The position numbers were made by a program, and so were the translations under genes. From NCBI GenBank assembly GCA_030613145.1, contig JAUWMM010000052.1, forward strand, positions 1 to 8,690: DNA of 8,690 nucleotides, read 5' to 3'. The notes under the pieces were generated by a model, which was given only the letters and a program-made list of their open reading frames with translations, was not told the DNA's origin and did no database searches. This DNA is from Desulfobacterales bacterium (GTDB lineage: Bacteria > Desulfobacterota > Desulfobacteria > Desulfobacterales > C00003060). Below, in pieces: positions 1 to 4,560 of the stretch (position 1 is its first letter; each line of letters starts with the position of its first letter).

Positions 1-17
1 GTTCAGACACTAATTAT

Positions 18-83
18 GGAAAATGTGAAATTGTTTTCCCTATTTAGTGGAAATCTATTGCATACTATGTGAAACAAATTTCC
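18..83. promoter_or_regulatory. Possible enhancer sites upstream of the sigma-54 promoter
   Basis: GGAAAA (18-23) pairs with TTTTCC (34-39), and GGAAAT (49-54) pairs with ATTTCC (78-83). The right halves form a related direct repeat: TGTGAAATTGTTTTCC at 24-39 and TGTGAAACAAATTTCC at 68-83, 12 of 16 identical and 44 bp apart. They lie roughly 100-150 bp before the expected transcription start of the PilZ gene, where sigma-54 activators (bacterial enhancer-binding proteins) usually bind. The repeats are seen; the role is inferred. Confidence 0.35.
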
Positions 84-158
84 TCCCGCATTTTCTGTCT
101 ACTTAAAACATACCTATGATATCAATAAGTTATCGATTGCAAAAACTGTAAGTGCATC

Positions 159-174
159 TGGCATCGAAATTGCT
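159..174 (+). promoter_or_regulatory. Sigma-54 (RpoN) type -24/-12 promoter
   Basis: The sequence TGGCATCGAAATTGCT matches the sigma-54 consensus TGGCAYRNNNNTTGCW at every fixed position except the R. The invariant GG (160-161) and GC (172-173) are separated by the required 10 bp. Transcription would start near 185, leaving a short leader that still contains the ribosome-binding site AGGA (192-195) of the PilZ gene. Such promoters depend on an ATP-driven activator, so expression should be tightly conditional. Confidence 0.65.
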
Positions 175-203
175 GGACTAATAGGGATGGAAGGAAACCT
201 GTT

Positions 204-680
204 ATGCGACAAACCAACCTGAATGAACGACGTTACAGTGATAGAGTTCTTCTTACCACTCCACAGAAGTTGAATACAGAAGGGGAAGAAAACCTTTATC
301 TGGTCGGTCTCTCTCATAATGGGGCCGAGATAACCTGCATGGGAAAACCAACTTGGAATGGGTCTGTAGATTTTTGTCTTTCGCTGCCGCAAAAACTCCA
401 TACTATTTCTGTCTCAGGGAAAATAGTGTGGAAGAAAAAGAAAGACCAATGGCATGCCGGACTTAAGTTTGTTTCTCTCTCAGAGGTAGACAAACAAATA
501 CTTGAAGCTTATGTGGATTACCTGAAACGAGATAAGGAACTCCAAGAAATCCGTAAGACCCTAAATATAAACTTAGAACAATTGAATGGGAAGCTTGATC
601 GCTTGCTCGTGTTTCTATCTTTTATGACAGGAGCGGGCAGGGAAACGGTTACCGAACCAAAGCCACGTTATTTACATTGA
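204..680 (+). CDS. PilZ-domain protein, putative c-di-GMP effector
   Basis: This 158-aa soluble protein carries a PilZ domain over about residues 7-106. PilZ domains bind cyclic di-GMP and pass the signal to motility, adhesion or polysaccharide machinery. The first ligand motif, RxxxR, is seen as R10-YSD-R14. The second, normally (D/N)xSxxG, reads G35-L-S37-H-N-G40, so the acidic or amide residue is replaced by glycine. Strands typical of the barrel follow, including the V/I-rich stretch ending in GKIVW (72-76) and the GLKF motif (86-89). Residues 107-140 are charged and heptad-like and may form a coiled coil; the last 15 residues look disordered. The ATG at 204 has AGGA 8 bases upstream and lies just after a sigma-54-type promoter. 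It appears monocistronic, followed by a large inverted repeat. The effector target cannot be told. The domain call is strong; ligand binding is less certain because of the altered motif. Confidence 0.82.
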   Translation: MRQTNLNERRYSDRVLLTTPQKLNTEGEENLYLVGLSHNGAEITCMGKPTWNGSVDFCLSLPQKLHTISVSGKIVWKKKKDQWHAGLKFVSLSEVDKQILEAYVDYLKRDKELQEIRKTLNINLEQLNGKLDRLLVFLSFMTGAGRETVTEPKPRYLH

Positions 681-693
681 ATGTTGGGCGCTT

Positions 694-774
694 CCCGAAG
701 CAATGGGGGATTCTTTCCCCTTTCCACCTTTGCTGTCCGCCGGAGGCGGAGGCATTTGCCCCCATTGCTTCGGG
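694..774. repeat. Perfect 16-bp inverted repeat with nested hairpins
   Basis: CCCGAAGCAATGGGGG (694-709) is exactly complementary to CCCCCATTGCTTCGGG (759-774), and a flanking GGCG (687-690) pairs with CGCC (779-782). The 49-base loop contains a second hairpin, TCCGCC-GGA-GGCGGA (736-750). A competing short stem, GGGG/CCCC, joins 706-709 to 717-720. No U-tract follows on either strand, so this is not a classical intrinsic terminator. A mobile REP-type palindrome or an mRNA 3'-end stabiliser for the PilZ transcript are the likelier readings. This accounts for much of the 193-bp gap between genes. Confidence 0.7.
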
Positions 775-855
775 CTCACGCCAAATCGTTACAAGAAAAC
801 CCCACCTACCAATTACATAGTGTCCATGCTTTTCCTATTTTAGAATAATATCACA

Positions 856-864
856 TGCTATAAT
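856..864 (+). promoter_or_regulatory. Extended -10 promoter of the radical SAM operon
   Basis: TGCTATAAT is a perfect extended -10 element (TGnTATAAT). No good -35 hexamer lies 17 bp upstream, which is usual for extended -10 promoters. Transcription should begin about 7 bases downstream, near 871, only about three bases before the ATG at 874. Confidence 0.6.
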
Positions 865-873
865 ATATTTACT

Positions 874-1587
874 ATGTATGACCCGGTGAAAAGGGCGGAG
901 GATGTGGCCCGCATTGTCTGCAGGGGTGATCTGAGGAAATATTATCGCTTCAGGCCGGCCAGGTTTTACGGGGGGATTGCCACGGCCGACTGTGTTGGGT
1001 GCTGTCTACGCTGCGTATTCTGTTGGTCCTGGCGCGAAGTGGTAAGGCCCGGTGCCTATGGTCGCTTTTATTCACCCGAAGCCGTGGCCGAAAGGCTTAT
1101 CAGGACTGCCCGCAAAAAGGGCTTTGAACGGGTGAGGATAAGCGGCAATGAGCCGTCCATCTCCCGAGAGCACCTGCTCAAGGTCCTTGAACGTATCCCA
1201 GGAGATATCCTCTTTATCCTTGAAACCAATGGGATATTGATCGGCCACGATGAAACCTATGCCGTGGACCTGGGCAAATTCAAAAACCTTTACGTCCGCG
1301 TCAGTCTTAAGGGAACGACAGAAGAAGAATTCTCCGTACTGACCGGGGCAGAGCCGGATGGGTTTAAGCTGCAACTTAAGGCCATAGAAAATCTTTACCG
1401 CGCCGGTGTACAGGTGCAGCCCGCGGTAATGGTGAGCTTCTCGTCCAAGGAGAACATTTGGGCTCTCCGGAAGAGGCTTGCAACAATCGCCCCGAAATTT
1501 AAAGATATTGAGATAGAAGAAGTTGCACTTTATGGCGATGTGGAGAAACGACTGCAAAAGGCAAAGATGACCCCGACATCCCGATGA
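874..1587 (+). CDS. Radical SAM protein, substrate unknown
   Basis: This is a 237-aa radical SAM enzyme. The 4Fe-4S cluster motif CX3CX2C is C43, C47 and C50 within a run of five cysteines (C40, C43, C44, C47, C50), followed by an aromatic residue. The SAM-binding GGEP-like motif is GNEP (91-94), and ETNG (117-120) is the usual fourth barrel strand. The protein is short for the superfamily and has no recognisable C-terminal cluster domain, so it may be an activase or need a partner. The N-terminus up to the cysteine motif (RKYYRFRPARFYGG, 21-34) looks like intact family sequence, which supports the ATG at 874. No ribosome-binding site precedes it, and the extended -10 at 856-864 predicts a nearly leaderless mRNA. 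Its TGA overlaps the ATG of the downstream AmrS-type gene (ATGA at 1584-1587), so the two are translationally coupled and likely work together. The reaction is not known from the sequence. Confidence 0.85.
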   Translation: MYDPVKRAEDVARIVCRGDLRKYYRFRPARFYGGIATADCVGCCLRCVFCWSWREVVRPGAYGRFYSPEAVAERLIRTARKKGFERVRISGNEPSISREHLLKVLERIPGDILFILETNGILIGHDETYAVDLGKFKNLYVRVSLKGTTEEEFSVLTGAEPDGFKLQLKAIENLYRAGVQVQPAVMVSFSSKENIWALRKRLATIAPKFKDIEIEEVALYGDVEKRLQKAKMTPTSR

Positions 1588-2597
1588 AAAAAGAAGCCCT
1601 CCTCTATGACAAGCTTACCCATGGCGAGGTGCAATGTCGCACCTGCCAGAGACGGTGTGTCATTGCCGAAGGGGATGCTGGCTGGTGCCACACCAGGGTA
1701 AACGAAAGGGGAAAACTCTACAGCCTTATATACGGTGAGGTCTCTTCGCTCTCAGTCAACCCCATAGAAAAGAAACCGGTCTTTCATTTTTATCCCGGAA
1801 GCCGTTGGCTCTCGCTTGGGAGTTGGGGTTGCAATTTCCGGTGTCCGGGCTGCCAGAACTGGGACATCGCTCACTGGAAAGGAAAGGACTTTGCAAAGGG
1901 TTCTTACCTCGCTCCAAAGGATCAGGTCGATATGGCGTTACGTCATGGATGCGTCGGCCTTTCCTGGACCTTTAACGAACCAACCCTGTGGTTCGAATAC
2001 ACCCTTGACACGGCAAAGCTTGCCAAGAAAAAAGGCCTTTACACTAACTATGTCACCAACGGGTTCATAACCGAAGAGGCCTTTGACATTTTTGCCCCGT
2101 ACCTAGATGTGTACCGCGTGGACATTAAAGGGTTCTCCAACACCACCTACCAGAAGATCGCCCACATCCCTGAGTTCGGCTCTATCTTAAAGGTTACTGA
2201 AAAGGCCAAAGAATGCGGCATCCATGTGGAGGTCGTAACCAACATCATCCCCGGCTTCAACGATGATGATACACAGCTCCAAGGAATAGCCTCATGGATA
2301 AACAAGAGCCTCGGACCTGACACCCCATGGCACGTAACAAGATTCTATCCCGATTGCAAACTTGCGCACCTGGAGGAAACTCCGATTACGACCCTTGAGC
2401 ATGCACAAGAGATCGGCAAGAATTGTGGCTTGCGGTATGTGTACCTCGGCAATGTGCCGGGGCACAAAGGGGAGAATACCTACTGCTACAATTGTAGCGC
2501 CCTGCTTATCAAACGATATGTCTTCGACGTGGTTAAGAATAGGATACAGGGAGGTAAATGCCCGGAGTGCGGTGTGACGATTGCGGGACGATTTTAG
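1584..2597 (+). CDS. amrS: AmmeMemoRadiSam system radical SAM enzyme AmrS
   Basis: This 337-aa protein fits the AmrS family (COG1180, related to pyruvate-formate-lyase activases) in length and domain order. An N-terminal cysteine cluster (C18, C21, C25, C35) precedes the radical SAM motif C83-NFR-C87-PG-C90. NEPT (131-134) corresponds to the GGEP-type SAM-binding motif, and YVTNG (156-160) and DIKGF (180-184) follow. The C-terminal end carries two CxxC pairs, CYNC (301-304) and CPEC (326-329), likely a zinc ribbon. In other genomes the family is often encoded with AMMECR1-like and Memo-like proteins; neither is in this window. The true substrate of the family is not firmly established. Translation is coupled to the upstream radical SAM gene by an ATGA overlap. 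The family call is confident; the biochemical role is not. Confidence 0.88.
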   Translation: MKKEALLYDKLTHGEVQCRTCQRRCVIAEGDAGWCHTRVNERGKLYSLIYGEVSSLSVNPIEKKPVFHFYPGSRWLSLGSWGCNFRCPGCQNWDIAHWKGKDFAKGSYLAPKDQVDMALRHGCVGLSWTFNEPTLWFEYTLDTAKLAKKKGLYTNYVTNGFITEEAFDIFAPYLDVYRVDIKGFSNTTYQKIAHIPEFGSILKVTEKAKECGIHVEVVTNIIPGFNDDDTQLQGIASWINKSLGPDTPWHVTRFYPDCKLAHLEETPITTLEHAQEIGKNCGLRYVYLGNVPGHKGENTYCYNCSALLIKRYVFDVVKNRIQGGKCPECGVTIAGRF

Positions 2598-2713
2598 CTG
2601 TCCTTCCGCATTCCTATTATCAACAACTCCTCTCTTTACAATCCATATACAAATTGGTAACTTAAATAAAAAGTGGTTCAGTTTAACTTGTAGCCCGTTA
2701 GGTCCCGATGATG

Positions 2714-2720
2714 AAGGTGA
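2714..2720 (+). promoter_or_regulatory. Ribosome-binding site of the first hicA
   Basis: AAGGTGA lies 5 bases before the ATG at 2726 and matches the anti-Shine-Dalgarno well, fixing the start of the HicA-like gene. The 128-bp gap before it holds no gene. A TTTACA hexamer (2635-2640) with a poor -10 (TAACTT, 2658-2663) is the only promoter candidate I see there. Confidence 0.5.
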
Positions 2721-2725
2721 TATAA

Positions 2726-2914
2726 ATGAAATTCAGCGAACTGGTCAGATTACTTGAAGATAGCGGATTTAAAATCGTGAAGCAGAAGGGCTCAATAAGA
2801 TACTATAGAAAAGCTGGATGGAATAAACTAATCAGGGTTGATTACCACGGATCAAAGGAAGTTCCCACGGGAACTTGTCATGCTATATTGAAAGCCGCAG
2901 AAATCAAGAAATAA
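2726..2914 (+). CDS. hicA: HicA-family toxin, variant lacking the GSH catalytic motif
   Basis: This is a 62-aa protein of the HicA fold (double-stranded RNA-binding-like), the mRNA-cleaving toxin of type II HicAB modules. The layout is typical: an N-terminal helix with FSELVRLLEDSGF (3-15), a strand with KQKGS (19-23), the VDYHGSKEVPTGT segment (38-50) and a C-terminal helix (AILKAAEI). In classical HicA the GS is followed by the catalytic histidine (GSHH). Here it reads G22-S23-I-R-Y-Y, so that histidine is missing; H41 in the second motif remains. I believe a GSIRYY subfamily exists, so this is probably a natural variant and not recent decay, but its nuclease activity is doubtful. A HicB antitoxin gene follows after 16 bases with its own AAGGAG site, so the pair forms an operon. 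Confidence 0.82.
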   Translation: MKFSELVRLLEDSGFKIVKQKGSIRYYRKAGWNKLIRVDYHGSKEVPTGTCHAILKAAEIKK

Positions 2915-2930
2915 CAAGGAGAATGGTAAC

Positions 2931-3176
2931 ATGATTGAATTAAAGTATTCATTAGTTATCGAAGCTACTGAAGAACCAGACTATTTCGGTTTTTATTCTC
3001 CCGATTTAGAGGGTTTTACAGGCATAGGACATTCTATAGAAGATTGTTTGTATAAGGCAAAGTGGGGCATGGAAGAACATGTCAAATTATTAGTGGAACA
3101 AGGGCTACCGGTCCCCCCTAAGAGTCCAGACCCCAGAATTATTATTCAAAATGAGAAGAAATTAGCTGCTGCCTGA
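2931..3176 (+). CDS. hicB: HicB-family antitoxin
   Basis: This 81-aa protein has the partial RNase H fold of HicB antitoxins. It shows the Y-x-V-I-E start (6-11), the strand pair FYSPDLEGFTGIG (21-33) corresponding to the usual yfPDlpGcxtxGd signature, the helix IEDCLYKAKWGMEEHVKLLVEQG and the VPPKSPDP motif (101-P-rich turn near residues 61-68). HicB binds and neutralises HicA. Many HicB proteins also carry a C-terminal ribbon-helix-helix or helix-turn-helix domain that represses the operon; this one stops right after the core fold, so it has no visible DNA-binding domain. The ATG at 2931 follows AAGGAG (2916-2921) by 9 bases. An AbrB-type DNA-binding gene lies 46 bases downstream on the same strand and may supply the repressor function. 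Confidence 0.85.
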   Translation: MIELKYSLVIEATEEPDYFGFYSPDLEGFTGIGHSIEDCLYKAKWGMEEHVKLLVEQGLPVPPKSPDPRIIIQNEKKLAAA

Positions 3177-3222
3177 TACACATAGTAAGAAATAGATGAA
3201 GTTCAAATGAAGGAGGCCGCCC

Positions 3223-3441
3223 ATGAAGTCAGCTATAACTTCTAAGTTCCAAACGACCATTCCAAAGGCTGTGCGTGAACGTCTCAAGCTTTCTATCCAT
3301 GATACCCTGGAATGGAAAATTGAACGTGGACGTGCAGTGGTATCACCATTAAACAAACCGTTCCTAAAGTACAGAAATACTATAAAAGTAGGTAAGGGGG
3401 CTATTGTCAACGATATCAGATTGGCCCGGGGCTCAGGATGA
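3223..3441 (+). CDS. AbrB/MazE/SpoVT-type DNA-binding protein, antitoxin-like
   Basis: This is a 72-aa swapped-hairpin AbrB-type protein. The signature ITSKFQTTIPKAVRERL (5-21) matches the family's TSKGQxTIPKxvRexL, with F9 in the place of the usual glycine. Residues 27-41 (TLEWKIERGRAVVSP) complete the DNA-binding barrel, and the C-terminal tail (NTIKVGKGAIVNDIRLARG) is the type that normally wraps a partner toxin. Proteins of this kind are usually antitoxins of MazF, PIN or YhaV toxins, but none follows: the next 250 bases have no gene. A strong AGGAGG (3211-3216) lies 6 bases before the ATG. It follows hicB by 46 bases and may be co-transcribed with it, acting as the operon's DNA-binding regulator. 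It could equally be the remnant of a third TA pair. Fold call strong, role inferred. Confidence 0.8.
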   Translation: MKSAITSKFQTTIPKAVRERLKLSIHDTLEWKIERGRAVVSPLNKPFLKYRNTIKVGKGAIVNDIRLARGSG

Positions 3442-3576
3442 AGGATTACCAATGGAAAAGTACATCTTAAACCATTGGCGCATATCCTTTGCATAAGATA
3501 AATTGCCAAGATAACCAACTTGTTTTTTCAGATTGAGAATAATTGAAATAATTATCCATTCTCAGCATAGAAAACA

Positions 3577-3596
3577 CGCCGCATAAAAATACGGCG
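3577..3596. terminator. Terminator-like hairpin before the second hicAB
   Basis: CGCCGCAT (3577-3584) pairs with ATACGGCG (3589-3596) with one mismatch around a loop of four A. No T-run follows on the plus strand; on the minus strand the stem is followed by TGTTTTCT, a weak tract. It may end transcription of the hicA-hicB-abrB unit inefficiently. Function is uncertain. Confidence 0.35.
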
Positions 3597-3609
3597 CAAG
3601 TCATTTCTG

Positions 3610-3638
3610 TTGATCATTCATGAAATTCTTGATATATT
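3610..3638 (+). promoter_or_regulatory. Sigma-70 type promoter of the second hicAB
   Basis: TTGATC (3610-3615) and TATATT (3633-3638) are separated by 17 bp, matching 4 of 6 and 5 of 6 consensus positions. The predicted start near 3645 leaves about 64 bases of leader before the HicA start at 3709. This suggests that the second pair is transcribed on its own and not from the first TA operon. Confidence 0.5.
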
Positions 3639-3708
3639 TTGTAAAACTTTACGTTTTTTAGGCCGCCTATTTCATGTTATGCTCTAACAAAATATGCTGG
3701 AGAATTAT

Positions 3709-3963
3709 ATGATCAAGCGTAAGCTGCTAAAGAAACTACTTTCTGGATCTAGGAATATCAGGTTTTCGGAGGCGGCCAGTGTCGCCGAAGCCTTTGGGTT
3801 CAAGCTGGATCGAATAAATGGTAGTCACCACATATACGTTCACCCCGACGTTCCGGAGCTTGTGAATCTTCAAGAAGTTAAAGGGAAGGCCAAACCATAC
3901 CAGATACGCCAGTTATTGAAGATAATTGAGACCCATAATCTGAAAATGGAGGACGAGGAATGA
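3709..3963 (+). CDS. hicA: HicA-family toxin with intact GSHH motif
   Basis: This 84-aa HicA-type protein has the canonical G38-S39-H40-H41-IYVHP motif, where the first histidine is the catalytic residue of HicA mRNA interferases. The segment IRFSEAASVAEAFGFKLDR (17-35) forms the usual first helix and strand, and KPYQIRQLLKIIE is the final helix. It is longer than classic HicA by about 20 residues, mostly N-terminal. I start it at the ATG at 3709, since GGAG (3699-3702) lies 6 bases upstream; an in-frame ATG at 3694 has no such site. The TGA overlaps the ATG of the next gene, so antitoxin is made by coupled translation. It is not close to the first HicA in the window, so this is a separate module and not a duplication. 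Likely a ribosome-independent RNase. Confidence 0.85.
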   Translation: MIKRKLLKKLLSGSRNIRFSEAASVAEAFGFKLDRINGSHHIYVHPDVPELVNLQEVKGKAKPYQIRQLLKIIETHNLKMEDEE

Positions 3964-4178
3964 AGGATTATCACATCAATATCTTTTACAGCGAAGAAGA
4001 CGAAGGATATGTAGCAGACATACCCGATTTGAAGTATTGCTCTGCTTTTGGAGAATCTCCAGAAAAAGCGTTATCGGAAGTATTGAATGCAAAAGATGTA
4101 TGGTTGGAGTCCGCACGTACACATGGAAAATCTGTCCCTGAGCCACATTATCGTCCTGTAGTCTACCAGGTAGCTTAA
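3960..4178 (+). CDS. hicB: HicB-family antitoxin
   Basis: This 72-aa HicB-type protein is the partner of the GSHH-containing HicA. It shows the core HicB fold: YHINIFYSEEDEGYVADIPDL (4-24), where EGYVADIPDL matches the usual dGYvvxfPDlpg, then CSAFGESPEKALSEVLNAKDVWLESARTHGKSVPEP, which corresponds to the Gxtxe-EAlxn helix and the GxxvPeP turn. Residues after 66 are only a short tail, so there is no C-terminal DNA-binding domain. The start overlaps the hicA stop (ATGA), with a strong GGAGG (3948-3952) inside hicA 7 bases upstream, which favours high antitoxin output. The pair is followed by a gene-free stretch with palindromes. Confidence 0.85.
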   Translation: MKDYHINIFYSEEDEGYVADIPDLKYCSAFGESPEKALSEVLNAKDVWLESARTHGKSVPEPHYRPVVYQVA

Positions 4179-4224
4179 TGATACACCGCACATGCGCTCA
4201 TATGGCCGGCTTTCGGCTAAAATA

Positions 4225-4272
4225 TGTGACAATCGTCACATTATTCGGACGTAAAGTGTGACTTATCGCACA
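4225..4272. promoter_or_regulatory. Tandem CRP/FNR-family-like operator sites
   Basis: TGTGACAATCGTCACA (4225-4240) is an exact match to the CRP consensus TGTGA-N6-TCACA and is symmetric to six bases per arm. TGTGACTTATCGCACA (4257-4272) matches at 9 of the 10 fixed positions. Their centres are 32 bp apart, close to three helical turns, so two dimers would bind the same DNA face. Which regulator binds, and which transcript it controls, is unclear since no gene starts nearby on either strand. Confidence 0.55.
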
Positions 4273-4364
4273 AAGGCAGACCCCTTTCCCCTTTGTAGAA
4301 CATACCCCTGTGCTCCCCTTGTGAATTTTCATAGACACAAGGATTAGTCTCTCTTATGGTCTAA

Positions 4365-4388
4365 TTCCCCGCAGCAAGCTGTGGGGAA
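4365..4388. repeat. REP-like hairpin
   Basis: TTCCCCGCAG (4365-4374) pairs with CTGTGGGGAA (4379-4388) over 10 bp, including one G-T pair, around the tetraloop CAAG. GC-rich stems of this CCCCGCAG type occur as dispersed REP-like palindromes in some anaerobic Gram-negatives (from memory, not checked). On the minus strand it lies about 30 bp beyond the truncated PIN ORF, so it could mark the insertion that cut that gene or act as a weak terminator for it. Confidence 0.5.
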
Positions 4389-4419
4389 GTTCATTGTATT
4401 TTATGTTATGAAAAGTATT

Positions 4420-4560
4420 TTACCGGAGAAACGCCTTGTTCGTGTAAAAAACTATCCTAATGGAAAGGGTCAGGCATGTCTCCAAGAATTTGTCTTGAAA
4501 GTTAGCCCCGACTACATATCGAAAGATATTGGTATCAGTAACGATAAAAACGCATTGCAT
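4420..4560 (-). pseudogene. Truncated PIN-domain toxin-like ORF coupled to XRE-ImmA gene
   Basis: On the minus strand an ATG at 4560-4558 shares its A with the TGA of the XRE-ImmA gene (TGATG), the standard coupling arrangement for a partner gene. It opens a 46-codon frame ending at TAA 4422-4420. The start, MQCVFIVTDTNIFRYVVG, has a hydrophobic strand followed by D9-T-N-I-F, which is the first beta strand and catalytic Asp motif (DTN) of PIN nucleases. Next come a helix (DKFLETCLTL) and a second strand (IRIVFYT), in the PIN order. PIN proteins are about 120-150 aa and need three or four acidic residues; only the first is present, so it is truncated and probably inactive. PIN-like genes commonly neighbour XRE-ImmA genes as likely toxins. 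No remainder was found downstream, where palindromes begin. The alternative is a chance ORF; the combination of overlap and motif makes that less likely. Confidence 0.6.

Larger units (their letters stand above)
3442..3708. other. Gene-free stretch between AbrB-type gene and second hicA
   Basis: No convincing gene lies here. A 10-codon ORF (3438-3470, MKDYQWKSTS) overlaps the AbrB-type stop codon as ATGA but resembles no toxin. The stretch contains two inverted repeats, TGAGAAT/ATTCTCA (3534-3540 with 3558-3564) and the hairpin at 3577-3596, followed by the promoter of the second hicAB pair. A missing toxin gene could once have occupied this space; nothing recognisable of it remains. Confidence 0.5.
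4179..4419. other. Gene-free, palindrome-rich stretch
   Basis: No gene is supported. Besides the two CRP-like sites and the REP-like hairpin listed separately, it contains ACAAAGG/CCTTTGT (4270-4276 with 4290-4296), CCTTGTG/CACAAGG (4317-4323 with 4336-4342) and a GCCG/CGGC stem near 4204-4216. A plus-strand open frame at 4381-4638 is discounted because it runs into the 3' end of the minus-strand XRE gene. The density of stems suggests a mobile-element remnant or an undetected structured RNA. Confidence 0.5.

Noticed and set aside
114..401. 95-codon minus-strand frame over the PilZ gene start
   Set aside because: Antisense to PilZ motifs and across the sigma-54 promoter; no ribosome-binding site.
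1072..1557. 161-codon minus-strand open frame
   Set aside because: Entirely antisense to the radical SAM gene, whose cluster motifs and coupling prove the plus-strand frame.
3438..3496. Short ORFs after the AbrB-type gene (MKDYQWKSTS and MEKYILNHWRISFA) as a toxin remnant
   Set aside because: Too short and without any MazF or PIN motif; kept only as a weak sequence similarity.
3694..3708. Upstream ATG for the second hicA
   Set aside because: In frame, but GGAG at 3699-3702 is placed correctly only for the ATG at 3709.
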